Source: Paenibacillus mucilaginosus 3016
Lineage (GTDB): Bacteria > Bacillota > Bacilli > Paenibacillales > NBRC-103111
Length of the DNA stretch: 64,000 nucleotides
Direction: 5' to 3'
Assembly (NCBI RefSeq): GCF_000250655.1
Contig: NC_016935.1
Location: 319,501-383,500 of the forward strand
Within the stretch, counting starts at the first letter, position 1. Every line of letters starts with the position of its first letter. Of the stretch, positions 1 to 8,404 are shown one piece after another. A program made the position numbers and the translations under genes. The notes below the pieces were generated by a model. That model was given only the letters and a program-made list of their open reading frames with translations, was not told the DNA's origin and made no database searches.

Positions 1-1654
1 CGCCTGCACCATCATACCCGTACGGGGAAGGCTTGCCCTTGTAATCGATAACGTACTGCAGCTTGATGTCATATTGGCCGAGGAGCAGCTTCCGTGCTTC
101 ATCTTCCGCGATGACCTTCCGCGGCTCCGCCGGGTAAGGGATCGTGGAGAGATTGGAGTGGAACTCCTTGATCTCGCCTGTCTTGCGGTCGAGGCCGAGG
201 CTGACCGATTCATATTCCGTCGGAATCCCGCCGACGATGCGCCGGTAGTTCACCGGGTAATACGGCATGGAGGCCAGCTTCGATGTCCACTCCGGTGAGG
301 CTTCGTTCTGCGGATCGAGATAGAGCTCGTGCACATATGCCGGCAGAATCTCCCGCAGATGCTTCTCCGCGCGGCTCTTCAGCTCGTCGGAGGTAAGATC
401 TGCTCCAGCTGTGTCCGTCGAGGCGGCCAGCGGCCGGAAATCGTTCGGCGAGAAAGCGAGAATCACGCCGGTGGAGCTGTCGACGGAGGCATAGATCATC
501 GTGCCGCCGTTCTCGGGCGACCCGCCAACGGACCAACGTAGATCCCAGGCCGATGTCGTCCGGTTCGTCCGGGGATCGGTGTACTCCCGGTACGAGGCGT
601 CCTCGAGCTTCGCTTCCTTCGGAAGAGTGAATTTCCCTGTGATGCGCTCCACCGCCTGTTCCTTGGTGAGCTTGAGCGGAGCGGACGGAAGCTCGGCGAG
701 CGGCTTGTCGCTCAAAGGCACGGGCTTCACGGCAGGAGCAGGCTTGCCGCCGGAGAGGGTCAGGACTTCGCCTGTGGCGGCATCCACCATCAGCGGGTCC
801 GCGGTGTAAGCAACGTAGAGCTGCTGCGCGCCGCTTTCGGCATTATAAGGCGTAACGTACTGCAGACGCGGGTTCGTCGCCTCCTGAAGCGTGTCCGCGG
901 CCTTGTCAGCTGCAACAGGCGTGCCGGACGGTGCGAACGCAAGCGATTCGTCCCACTGCTTGGAGTAAGAGATAATCCGGCCGTCGCCGTCCACCGTGAT
1001 GCGCACTTCATTGCCATAAAAAGGAATGCCGTTCACGCTGCGGACCCAGCGCAGGGGATATTGGGTTTCCCCGCTGAGCGGCTTGCGGAAATTCTTTTCG
1101 TCCTCAAGCGCATAAGTCAGCTGGCTCTGCTCCTTCGGAAGCATCTTGGCCAGGTGGGCCTCGGCGATCGTCTTGGCTTTGTCCAGGGACACCTGCGGAG
1201 GGAAGGAAGGCTTGCGGTCCGGATCGCCGTCATAGATCTGGTAGGAGAGCAGCCCGCCGTTATTGGAATCTACCGTGACGCTGATGCTGCCATAATATCC
1301 CTTGGCGTCCTGCTTCACGAAGGACAGATGCCAGGCGCCGCGGGCGCTGCCGCCGGAGAACGGGGTGACTTGGTAATTGACGCTCTGGAGCTTGTAGTCG
1401 GTAGGAATGGTGACGTAGGTGCCGGCAAGCTCAATGGCGCGCTCCCGGGAGACTGCCGTATTCACGGGAGCGTCGCTTGCGGCTGGCAGCGCTTCCTTGG
1501 CCGGTGCCGACGGTCCGGCGGCCGGCAGAAGGACGGCTGATGTTTGTTTGGACGCCGCATCGGGGGTCATGGCCGCCAGGGGGGAGGCGGACGTCAGCAG
1601 AAGGGCGGTGGTGAGGCCGGCGATACCCCAAGGCTTGAAGAATGGCTTTTGCAT
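1..1654 (-). CDS. Secreted YcdB/YcdC-repeat domain protein (3' end outside window)
   Basis: The reading frame opens with an ATG at 1654 behind AGAGGATCC and stays open to the window edge, so at least 551 codons are present and the C terminus is missing. The N terminus (MQKPFFKPWGIAGL, then a hydrophobic stretch ending near SPLAA) is a Sec signal peptide. After a low-complexity Ala/Pro linker come two similar blocks of about 200 residues, each starting with an SRERAIE or TKEQAVE-like helix and containing an SVTVDS/ASVDSSTG strand and a YPLRW or YPVNY core, the pattern of the YcdB/YcdC repeated domain. In Paenibacillus such proteins are often followed by S-layer homology domains; that part would lie outside the window. 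The function is unknown, and a cell-envelope location is inferred. Confidence 0.8.
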   Translation of the reverse strand, partial: MQKPFFKPWGIAGLTTALLLTSASPLAAMTPDAASKQTSAVLLPAAGPSAPAKEALPAASDAPVNTAVSRERAIELAGTYVTIPTDYKLQSVNYQVTPFSGGSARGAWHLSFVKQDAKGYYGSISVTVDSNNGGLLSYQIYDGDPDRKPSFPPQVSLDKAKTIAEAHLAKMLPKEQSQLTYALEDEKNFRKPLSGETQYPLRWVRSVNGIPFYGNEVRITVDGDGRIISYSKQWDESLAFAPSGTPVAADKAADTLQEATNPRLQYVTPYNAESGAQQLYVAYTADPLMVDAATGEVLTLSGGKPAPAVKPVPLSDKPLAELPSAPLKLTKEQAVERITGKFTLPKEAKLEDASYREYTDPRTNRTTSAWDLRWSVGGSPENGGTMIYASVDSSTGVILAFSPNDFRPLAASTDTAGADLTSDELKSRAEKHLREILPAYVHELYLDPQNEASPEWTSKLASMPYYPVNYRRIVGGIPTEYESVSLGLDRKTGEIKEFHSNLSTIPYPAEPRKVIAEDEARKLLLGQYDIKLQYVIDYKGKPSPYGYDGAG

Positions 1655-1762
1655 AAGTGGATCCTCTCCGTATCGGTGGAATAGGTTGCTACGCACTAAA
1701 CGCGGCCGATCCCCGGAAGGTTGCAGAGGTTCAAGAAAAATCATGAATCCAGAGGCCCAATT

Positions 1763-2536
1763 TCAGGAAGAAATAGATGCAAAAACCACATGAAGACACA
1801 GGTCGGCAGACATATGGGAAACCATGGCGTATTCCAATCCTTTTTTCCAGTACAGGTAGCCGAACCAGATCCCGAGCAGTCCGTTCAGGATGAGGATGCG
1901 GGCGACGATCACTCCGTTCAGCGTCCCGTACAGACCGGCCGCCGCGGGCAGATGTCCGATGCCGAACAGCAGGGTCGAGAGGAGAATGGCGCACCAGAAG
2001 TACCCGGAGGGAATTCGTGCCCCGGTCCGGCCTGTAATCTTGGAGAGCAGCCATACGATCAGGGTCATTGCAAAAAGACGCAGCAGGAGCTCCTCCGTGA
2101 TGCCTCCGTAGAACATGGCGAGCAGGCCCTGCCACCAGGCGGGACGGGGAATCGGATCCGCTTGGGGCGCCTCAATGGCCGGGGTGAACACGTACGCATC
2201 GAGCAGCGCAATGAGGAGACAGCCGATCAGGCTGCCTGCGATGCCGATGGCCATCCAGGACCGGGAGACGGGCGGCTGGGGTGTCCGGGAGACCCATGCC
2301 CGCAGGTACGGCAGGTCCAGGAGTGTCCGCTCCTGCAGCTTGAGAGCGGCGGCGGTGAGGATGAAGAGGAGGACGGCCTGCTGGACCACGCCCAAAGCGA
2401 GCGCGGCGGGAAGAGGAAGACCGCCGGTGTCGGGCAGTTTCCCGCCGAGCAGGGCGAGCTGATACGGCAGGATGGCGGCCGCCCCGATCGTGCCAAGGAG
2501 GGTCAGGAGGAGCGTCAGAGGCAGGTTCTGTCTCAT
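1763..2536 (-). CDS. CPBP family intramembrane metalloprotease
   Basis: This 257-residue polytopic membrane protein has the three motifs of the CPBP (CAAX protease and bacteriocin-processing, Abi) family: EELLLR, GHLPAA and HMSADL, which supply the Glu and His residues for the intramembrane active site. The ATG at 2536 overlaps the TGA of the upstream SdpI gene as ATGA, so the two are translationally coupled. Family members are linked to bacteriocin self-immunity or prenyl-protein processing. Here the partnership with an SdpI-type immunity protein and an ArsR repressor points to protection against a membrane toxin (inference). No toxin gene resembling SdpC is in the window. Confidence 0.88.
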   Translation of the reverse strand: MRQNLPLTLLLTLLGTIGAAAILPYQLALLGGKLPDTGGLPLPAALALGVVQQAVLLFILTAAALKLQERTLLDLPYLRAWVSRTPQPPVSRSWMAIGIAGSLIGCLLIALLDAYVFTPAIEAPQADPIPRPAWWQGLLAMFYGGITEELLLRLFAMTLIVWLLSKITGRTGARIPSGYFWCAILLSTLLFGIGHLPAAAGLYGTLNGVIVARILILNGLLGIWFGYLYWKKGLEYAMVSHMSADLCLHVVFASISS

Positions 2537-3153
2537 GCGCGCCCCCGGGAGTGATAAAAAGTGACGGCGAGGGTAAGCCCCATGACGGCGATGAGGACGA
2601 ACAGGAAGCCGAAGGCGGTGGTGCCTTCCGGAAGCAGCAGGCAGGCCAGCATGAGCAGGCCGCCGATGAACCAGATTTTCCCGGCCGTGCGGTGGGTGCG
2701 GCGCCAATTCTCTTCGCTCGCCAGAGTCCAGGGCGTCCGGATTCCGATATACCGGTTCGGCTGAAAGCGCGGCATATAGTTGCCCAGGATCAGGAAGACG
2801 ATGCCCATGAGGATGGTGACATACTTGGCCATGTCGAACTCATAGCCCACGGCGTACAGGATGATCGCGATATGGGCGCCGAACAGGAGGCCGATGGAGG
2901 TCTCGCGTACGAGGGTCTGGGCGGACAAGGTGCGGGCGTCGGACGGGTTCACGGGGACCAGCAGGGCTGCCGCCATCAGCAGAAGCATGAATAAAGGCGC
3001 TGTGGCCAGTGCCCAGAATTTGGTCATGAAGCCGTCCGGTGTGCCGTCGAAGCGGAAATGAACCGCCATCTGGTCGGGCATGTACGGATAGGCATAGAAG
3101 CTCAGGGCGACGGCAAGAATGAACAGGGTAAGGCTGGGCAAATAATGTTTCAT
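2533..3153 (-). CDS. SdpI family immunity-type membrane protein
   Basis: The 206-residue protein begins at ATG 3153 and has six or so membrane segments. The N-terminal half (YPYMPDQMAVHFRFDGTPDG, DUF1648-like) and the C-terminal part (NRYIGIRTPWTLASEENW, then RTHRTAGK) carry the signature of the SdpI/YhfL family. In Bacillus subtilis SdpI protects against the SdpC toxin and also sequesters the repressor SdpR at the membrane. The start codon overlaps the TGA of the upstream ArsR-type gene (ATGA) and its own stop overlaps the CPBP gene, so the three genes form a compact operon. A signalling-immunity role like that of B. subtilis SdpI is inferred from family and gene order. Confidence 0.9.
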   Translation of the reverse strand: MKHYLPSLTLFILAVALSFYAYPYMPDQMAVHFRFDGTPDGFMTKFWALATAPLFMLLLMAAALLVPVNPSDARTLSAQTLVRETSIGLLFGAHIAIILYAVGYEFDMAKYVTILMGIVFLILGNYMPRFQPNRYIGIRTPWTLASEENWRRTHRTAGKIWFIGGLLMLACLLLPEGTTAFGFLFVLIAVMGLTLAVTFYHSRGRA

Positions 3154-3461
3154 GTAGGATCCTTCCTTTCCTTGGAGGCTGGGGCTGTCCGTTCCTCTGC
3201 GGGCAGAGGGAAGGCGAGCAGCCATTTCATGAGTTCCTGAAACACGGTCAGGTTCAGCGAATAGACGATGTGCTGCCCCCTGCGCTCGTCCCAGACAAGC
3301 TCCGCCTGCTTGAGCAGGTTCAGATGGTGGGAGATGCTCGGCTTCGACATGTCGAACTTGTCGGCGATCTCGCCGGCGGTCATGTCGCGTTCCTTGAGCA
3401 GATCGAGGATTTGCCGCCGGGTCGGGTCCGACAGGGCCTTGAAGGTATGATTGAGCGCCAG
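3150..3461 (-). CDS. ArsR/SdpR-type winged-helix autorepressor with a non-canonical start
   Basis: The sequence HTFKALSDPTRRQILDLLKE followed by MTAGEIADKFDMSKPSISHHL and a WDERRGQHIVYSLN wing is a complete ArsR-family DNA-binding domain. It lacks the metal-binding cysteines of ArsR/SmtB, as SdpR does. In frame, a TGA (3470-3468) lies just upstream, and no ATG, GTG or TTG exists before residue 27. The first in-frame ATG, at 3383, would delete the first helices. An AAAGAGGTG ribosome-binding site at 3476-3469 is followed by ATC (3464) and CTG (3461). CTG is chosen because its 7-nt spacing is ideal, giving 103 residues. The gene is translationally coupled to sdpI and probably represses its own operon. 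Confidence 0.8.
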   Translation of the reverse strand: MALNHTFKALSDPTRRQILDLLKERDMTAGEIADKFDMSKPSISHHLNLLKQAELVWDERRGQHIVYSLNLTVFQELMKWLLAFPLPAEERTAPASKERKDPT

Positions 3462-3464
3462 GAT

Positions 3465-4346
3465 GGTTCACCTCTTTCTGTGGAGCATGGTGGTCTGTTG
3501 ATTGATTATATATTTAGAAAATTATCTAAATGTTTAATTCAAGTAAACCACAAGGGGATGCCGGCGTCAAGGGCTCATGAGGACTCAGGCTTGATCCGGC
3601 CGGGTCTGCTGGACCGGGGACGGAGCTCCGATAACGCACACCCCCCCAGGCCGGTGGTCGGAGGTTTTATACAAAATCTAAGAATCTATATCTCGCCTGG
3701 GGTCGATCCTGCGATCTTAAGCGCTTGATTCTACTGGAGGCCAAGTCCGTTTATGAAAATAGCGGAAGTGTGGTGCGTTATTTCCACTTTTTGATGGTTC
3801 CCACCAGAAATAAAGGAACTCAGATGCGTTATTGTAGGGATGGGTGCGGTTTTCAGGCCCGTATTCCCTTTATAAGGCATTTGAGTTCCGCTATTTTTCG
3901 GGAAATGGCGGGAAATATCTCAATAAGATACCTCGCTTCCGCTATTTTTAAACGAACGTTGGCGAGTCCTTCGGAAACGATCGGTCACCAAAAAACGGAC
4001 CGCACACCTTCCGGCTCCAACTGCAGGATGTGGATCGAGGCAGTCCCTTGCAAGCGACTCTAGCTGAAACCATTCGTCCGGCAGGTGTACTCCCCGCACC
4101 CTGTCCCCGTATGGACCACGGTGAGGCAGGGATCCTGCCAGATCAGGTTGAAGAACGGTCTGAATTTATAAAATTTCAGGGTGGAGTAGAGAGTGACCAG
4201 CGTAGGATTGGCCCGCAGAGATCTTAAGGACGGCAACAGGCGTTTTTCTTAGGAACTTCTCGGTAACGATGCGGCTGACCGTGAACGGGCAGCCGGTATC
4301 CACCGGAGGCAGCGGCATGCAGGGAGGTGCGGGAGGTTCTCCATAT
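3465..4346. other. 882-bp intergenic stretch without a convincing gene
   Basis: The first part (3480-3550) is AT-rich and should hold the promoter of the ArsR-SdpI-CPBP operon. The middle contains the AATAGCGG-type repeat cluster listed separately. The remainder (about 3960-4346) has only short open frames without ribosome-binding sites or recognisable domains. Confidence 0.5.
3756..3951. repeat. Dispersed intergenic repeat cluster, copy 1 (AATAGCGGAACT type)
   Basis: Four related elements of about 25-30 bp alternate in orientation. They include AAAATAGCGGAAGTGTGG followed by GCGTTATTTCC, AATAAAGGAACTCAGATGCG, then the inverted forms AAGGCATTTGAGTTCCGC and GATACCTCGCTTCCGC. The same type of cluster recurs at 15797-15990 and 39456-39650, always outside genes. 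Direct and inverted copies could pair into hairpins. Confidence 0.75.
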
Positions 4347-5195
4347 TCACCTGTTCCGGTAGGCCTGAGGCGAGCAGCCCTTGACTTTCTTGAACATCCG
4401 CGAGAAGAGAAGGGGATCGCGGTAGCCGACCGAGTGGGCGACCTCCGCGACCGACAGGCTCTCGCGCCGCAGCAGCAGACCGGCCTGCTCCATCCGGTAC
4501 TGGAGCAGGAACTGCCGCGGCGGAACGCCGAGCGCTTCCTTGAAGAGCCGGGCCGCATACTTGCGGTCCAGGCCGAGCTCGGCGGCGAGCTCCTCCACGG
4601 TCATGCTGCGGGAGTAGTTGGTCTCGATGAAGGCGACCGCCCGGGCTACATAGCCTTCTCCCGCCGGGCTGCCGCCTCCCGGGAGAACGGTGTTCCGGGC
4701 GTTCTCCGCCCGGTCGACCAGCCCGCCGAGCAGCGCATACAGCGATGACAGGAGCCGGAGGTCCCGGGAGGCCGGCCGGCTGCCGGCCCCGATCATCTCC
4801 TCGATGAGCCGCCAGAGCCCGCCGCTCTCCTCATCGGAGCAGGTGAATACCGGCGATTCGGGACCGAGCCCCGCCCGGCTCAGGAAGCTGTCCGCCTGCA
4901 GTCCGTTGAAGGCGGCCCATGCATAGCTCCAGGGCTCGTCCGCATCCGCTTCGTAGTAAGCCACATCCTGAGGCCGGATCAGGAAGCCTTGGCCGGCCGT
5001 GACGGCATAGGTCCGTCCGCCCCGGCGGAAGATTCCCCGGCCGCGGCGGACCAGGTGGATTTTGTAATGATCCTTGAGCCCCGGGCCCCAGGAGTGTCCG
5101 GGAGTACAGTCCTCCGCGCCGCAGTAATATAATTTGAGCTCCATGCCGGGGACGGCGGAAGGAGCGGGGGTATACGTTCGTTTGCTGGATGGCAT
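4347..5195 (-). CDS. AraC family transcriptional regulator with cupin sensor domain
   Basis: The protein has an N-terminal AraC-type sugar/ligand-binding cupin (HLVRRGRGIFRRGGRTY, then the ITAGQ-like VTAGQGFLIRPQD) and a C-terminal pair of helix-turn-helix motifs (MTVEELAAELGLDRKYAARLF and LSVAEVAHSVGYRDPLLFSRMFK), the classic AraC layout. ATG 5195 is used as the start; a GTG at 5213 in the same frame would add six residues and cannot be excluded. It is transcribed away from the aldo/keto reductase gene at 5433 and may control it, but no operator is evident. The effector is unknown. Confidence 0.88.
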   Translation of the reverse strand: MPSSKRTYTPAPSAVPGMELKLYYCGAEDCTPGHSWGPGLKDHYKIHLVRRGRGIFRRGGRTYAVTAGQGFLIRPQDVAYYEADADEPWSYAWAAFNGLQADSFLSRAGLGPESPVFTCSDEESGGLWRLIEEMIGAGSRPASRDLRLLSSLYALLGGLVDRAENARNTVLPGGGSPAGEGYVARAVAFIETNYSRSMTVEELAAELGLDRKYAARLFKEALGVPPRQFLLQYRMEQAGLLLRRESLSVAEVAHSVGYRDPLLFSRMFKKVKGCSPQAYRNR

Positions 5196-5432
5196 CGCAA
5201 CACTCGTCCTCACTTGAGACTGCCTGAAATCATGGTGACATTATACTATATTTCGCTGACGTGCTGACATATGCCTGAGGAATGAAGAGAGGTACAATGG
5301 GGGGAGAGCGGCTGCCCGGACTAAGAAGCCGGTCCGGAGCTGCGGGAATGCGCCGGGGTCCTTTTGAGCCAAGATGCAAGCCAATCACAGATCGAACAGC
5401 CAACCACTATGAAGAATAAAGGATGGGATACC

Positions 5433-6425
5433 ATGACGTACCTGGCCGAATCGAACCGCTATGAATCCATGAAGTACAACCGCTCGGGCCGCAGCGGTCT
5501 GCGGCTGCCGGCCATCTCGCTTGGCCTGTGGCATAATTTCGGAGGGATCGATACGTATGAGAACGGCCGCGCGATGGTGCGTCGGGCCTTCGACCTCGGG
5601 ATCACCCACTTCGACCTTGCGAACAACTACGGTCCGCCTCCCGGATCGGCCGAAGAGAACTTCGGGAAGATTTTGGAGCAGGACCTTGCACCATACCGCG
5701 ATGAGATCATCATCTCGACCAAGGCCGGTTATTACATGTGGCCGGGACCTTACGGCGAGTGGGGCTCCAAGAAGTATCTCATCTCGAGCCTGGACCAGAG
5801 CCTGAAGCGGATGGGCCTCGACTATGTGGACATCTTCTACCATCACCGTCCGGACCCGAATACGCCGCTCGAGGAGACGATGTCCGCTCTCGATCTGGTC
5901 GTGCGCCAAGGCAAGGCGCTGTATGTCGGGATCTCGAACTACCGCCCCGAAGAGGCGAAGGAGGCGATCGGCATCCTGCGCCGTCTCGGCACGCCGTGCC
6001 TGATCCACCAGCCGAGCTACTCGATGCTGAACCGCTGGGTGGAAGACGGGCTGCTCGATGTGCTGGAGGAGGAAGGCGTAGGCAGTATTGCGTTCTCCCC
6101 GCTGCACAAGGGCATTCTAACCGACCGCTATCTGAATGGGATTCCAAGCGACTCCCGCGCGGCGGGGCCGAGCGTCTTCCTGCGTCCGGAGGAGCTGACG
6201 GACAGCGTGCTCGGCAAGGTCCGGGAGCTGAACGCCATTGCCCAGGAGCGAGGGCAGAAGCTGTCGCAGATGGCGCTCGCCTGGGTGCTGCGCGGCGGCC
6301 GGGTCACTTCGGCGCTGATCGGCGCGAGCAAGGTCAGCCAGATCGAAGACGCGGTAGGAGCGGTAGCGAATCTGGAGTTCAGCGGCGAAGAGCTGGAGCG
6401 GATCGAACGGATCCTGCAGGGATAG
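5433..6425 (+). CDS. yghZ: YghZ-type aldo/keto reductase (L-glyceraldehyde 3-phosphate reductase family)
   Basis: This 330-residue NADPH-dependent reductase resembles E. coli YghZ along its whole length (RSGRSGLRLPAISLGLWHNF, FDLANNYGPPPGSAEENFG, STKAGYYMWPGPYG, LIGASKVSQIED). The catalytic tetrad is visible: the Asp and Tyr of FDLANNYG, the Lys of STKAGY and the His of the IFYHHRPD segment. YghZ reduces L-glyceraldehyde 3-phosphate and methylglyoxal, so detoxification of reactive aldehydes is a likely role. The start is ATG 5433 because AAAGGATGG lies at the right distance. The same frame extends upstream to a TTG at 5364 without a ribosome-binding site. It stands alone, divergent from the AraC regulator. 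Confidence 0.9.
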   Translation: MTYLAESNRYESMKYNRSGRSGLRLPAISLGLWHNFGGIDTYENGRAMVRRAFDLGITHFDLANNYGPPPGSAEENFGKILEQDLAPYRDEIIISTKAGYYMWPGPYGEWGSKKYLISSLDQSLKRMGLDYVDIFYHHRPDPNTPLEETMSALDLVVRQGKALYVGISNYRPEEAKEAIGILRRLGTPCLIHQPSYSMLNRWVEDGLLDVLEEEGVGSIAFSPLHKGILTDRYLNGIPSDSRAAGPSVFLRPEELTDSVLGKVRELNAIAQERGQKLSQMALAWVLRGGRVTSALIGASKVSQIEDAVGAVANLEFSGEELERIERILQG

Positions 6426-6539
6426 TATTGCTTTCATACGGGGCCGGAGGCCGCAGAATGCTGCGGCTCACGGCCTTTTGCCTTTGTATTGACATGCCGG
6501 GGGAACTAACGGGAATGGAAAATCTATGCGGGAAGCCTA

Positions 6540-6583
6540 TTGCCAAAACTAATCATATTAGTTATTATACTAACATCATTAGT
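6540..6583 (+). promoter_or_regulatory. Promoter with operator in its spacer, ahead of MBL-tetR
   Basis: A -35 TTGCCA (6540-6545) and a -10 TATTAT (6563-6568) are separated by 17 bp. The spacer is filled by the palindrome AACTAATCATATTAGTT (6547-6563, 7-bp arms and 3-bp centre). A second inverted repeat, ACTAA-N5-TTAGT (6569-6583), follows the -10. This is the expected binding pattern for the TetR repressor encoded by the second gene of the operon; the assignment is inference. Confidence 0.75.
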
Positions 6584-6606
6584 TAATCAAACGGAGGCGA
6601 TGGCGT

Positions 6607-7311
6607 ATGCGTATGGAGCGCATCGATGGGCTGCACGGGATTACATTCTTTCCGGTATGGTTCCCTGTGAACTGTTACCTGGTGGAGGAAGAGGCGGAGC
6701 TGACGCTGATCGACGCGGCTCTGCCGATGAGCGCCAAGGGGATTCTGGCCGCGGCGGAGCGTATCGGCAAGCCGATCACCCGGATTGTACTGACGCACGC
6801 GCATGACGATCATGTCGGTGCGCTCGATGCGCTGCACGCCGCCCTGCCGGATGCGAAGGTCCTGATCTCCGCGCGGGATGCCCGGCTGCTCGGGGGTGAC
6901 CGCACGCTGGACCCGGGCGAGCCGCAGATGCCGATCCGCGGCGGTGTCCCCAAGGGGGTGCAGACCCGCGCGGACATCACGCTGGCCGACGGGGACCGGA
7001 TCGGCTCGCTGCAGGCCGTCTCTGTTCCGGGCCATACGCCGGGCTCGATGGCGTTCCTCGATACGCGGAGCGGGGCGCTGATCGCAGGCGATGCCTTCCA
7101 GACACGCGGAGGGGTCGCGGTATCCGGCAGGCTCGTGCCCTGGTTTCCCTTCCCGGCCTTCGCCACCTGGAATAAAGAAGCCGCGGTGGAGAGTGCCCGC
7201 CGCCTCCGGGACCTGAAGCCGTCGGTGCTCGCGGTAGGCCATGGACGGATGCTGAAGCAGCCGCTGGCCGCGATGGACCGGGCGATACAAGCCGCAGCTG
7301 CGGCACGGTAA
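6607..7311 (+). CDS. Metallo-beta-lactamase-fold hydrolase
   Basis: The 234-residue protein has the binuclear zinc motif THAHDDHVG (His64, His66, Asp68, His69), a second metal ligand in SVPGHTPGS, the bridging Asp in IAGDAF, and a last His in VLAVGHG, so the active site is complete. Family members hydrolyse thioesters, lactones or beta-lactams; the substrate here cannot be told. ATG 6607 is used because the GGAGGCG at 6593-6599 is about 8 nt upstream; the ATG at 6600 is in another frame. It is the first gene of a two-gene operon with the TetR regulator 18 bp downstream, so expression is probably induced by a ligand of that repressor. Confidence 0.88.
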   Translation: MRMERIDGLHGITFFPVWFPVNCYLVEEEAELTLIDAALPMSAKGILAAAERIGKPITRIVLTHAHDDHVGALDALHAALPDAKVLISARDARLLGGDRTLDPGEPQMPIRGGVPKGVQTRADITLADGDRIGSLQAVSVPGHTPGSMAFLDTRSGALIAGDAFQTRGGVAVSGRLVPWFPFPAFATWNKEAAVESARRLRDLKPSVLAVGHGRMLKQPLAAMDRAIQAAAAAR

Positions 7312-7329
7312 GAGAGGAGCTGAAGAGAG

Positions 7330-7914
7330 ATGGGAAGAGCAGGACTGGACAGCGGCAGCGTCCTTCAGGCTGCGGCAGCACTCGCTGACCGCGAAGGATA
7401 TGAAGGCGTGACCCTCGCCGCACTTGCGGCTGAGCTGGGGGTCAAGACGCCGTCGCTGTATAACCACATCTCCGGCCTGCCGGGGCTGCGGAAGGAGCTT
7501 GCGGTCTACGGGCTGGTGCAGCTCCGCCACAGGCTGGCCGAAGCGGTGGCCGGCAAGGCGGGGAGCAGGGCCGTCCATGCGACGGGACTCGCTTATGTGG
7601 AGTTCGCGCGCCGGCACCCCGGCCTGTACGAGGGCATTATGCGGGCTCCCGATGTCATGGATGCGGAAGTCGAAGCGGCCGGAGATGCCCTGCTGCATCT
7701 GCTGCTGCAGGTGCTGGATGCCTACGGCCTGGAGCGGGAAGACGCCCTGCACACGGTCCGGGGGCTGCGCAGCCTGCTGCACGGCTTTGCGACGCTGGAG
7801 ATGCGGGGCGGATTCGGGATGAGCCTGGACAACAACAAGAGCCTGGATCTGCTGCTCAGGACCTATTTGGCGGGATTGGAGCAATCGGTTCAAGCGGCGG
7901 AAGCGGGACCTTAA
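7330..7914 (+). CDS. TetR/AcrR family repressor (WHG-domain type)
   Basis: The 194-residue protein carries an N-terminal TetR helix-turn-helix (VTLAALAAELGVKTPSLYNH, about residues 33-52) and a C-terminal ligand domain with the RRHPGLYEGIMRAP and LRSLLHGFATLE segments of the TetR_C_33/WHG group. It is encoded directly after the MBL hydrolase, with GAGAGGAGC-type ribosome-binding sequence in the gap, and the two-palindrome promoter at 6540-6583 is its probable target. A strong terminator closes the operon. The effector is unknown. Confidence 0.88.
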   Translation: MGRAGLDSGSVLQAAAALADREGYEGVTLAALAAELGVKTPSLYNHISGLPGLRKELAVYGLVQLRHRLAEAVAGKAGSRAVHATGLAYVEFARRHPGLYEGIMRAPDVMDAEVEAAGDALLHLLLQVLDAYGLEREDALHTVRGLRSLLHGFATLEMRGGFGMSLDNNKSLDLLLRTYLAGLEQSVQAAEAGP

Positions 7915-7941
7915 AGCGGGGAAGGACGTACACGAACACAG

Positions 7942-7972
7942 ACGAAGGGACACGGCGTCCCTTCGTTTTTTT
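7942..7972 (+). terminator. Rho-independent terminator after tetR
   Basis: A perfect 10-bp stem (ACGAAGGGAC with GTCCCTTCGT) and a five-base loop are followed by a run of seven T residues, 27 bp after the tetR stop codon. Confidence 0.9.
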
Positions 7973-8404
7973 GACGTATCAGTAAGTAGCACTCGCTTAA
8001 GCTCGTGTCGGTCATCTGATCCGTTTCATAAACGCGTAAAGTCCTTACAGGACGGGGAAGCCGTTTATTTTGTTTGGTTTTCACTGCTCATCCATGGTCT
8101 ACCCAGTGTCACAAATTTGACACACTTTTGAAGTTTTAAGAATGTGTAAATGAGGGTAAAAGGAGAGTACGGGATTTTACTGCTTTCCGATCCTGTTTTT
8201 TTTTGTCGATAGATAGGCTCCGGGAACCTGCCGAAAGAACCAATTTCCCCCATTTACATTTATTTTCATGTTATTTTCACATTTCTCATTTACAATAACT
8301 TAAAACCATTGCAATATCCGCATAGAGAGAAAGCAGCCGGAGGTGCGAGGGGCACCGGAACCGGCTGTGCCAGAAACGCGGGAAGATAAGGAGTGTGAGA
8401 AACG
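7973..8404. other. 432-bp AT-rich leader region ahead of the LTA-synthase-like gene
   Basis: No gene is visible. The last part is AT-rich, with several TTTACA/TTTTCA hexamers. TTTACA (8289-8294) with CAATAT (8312-8317) at 17-bp spacing is a weak promoter candidate for the gene at 8405. A short GTCCT-TAC-AGGAC inverted repeat lies near 8040. Confidence 0.35.

Noticed and set aside
4068..4346. Possible gene remnant downstream of the AraC gene
   Set aside because: Short frames on both strands look protein-like in places, but I could not match them to any family or find start signals.
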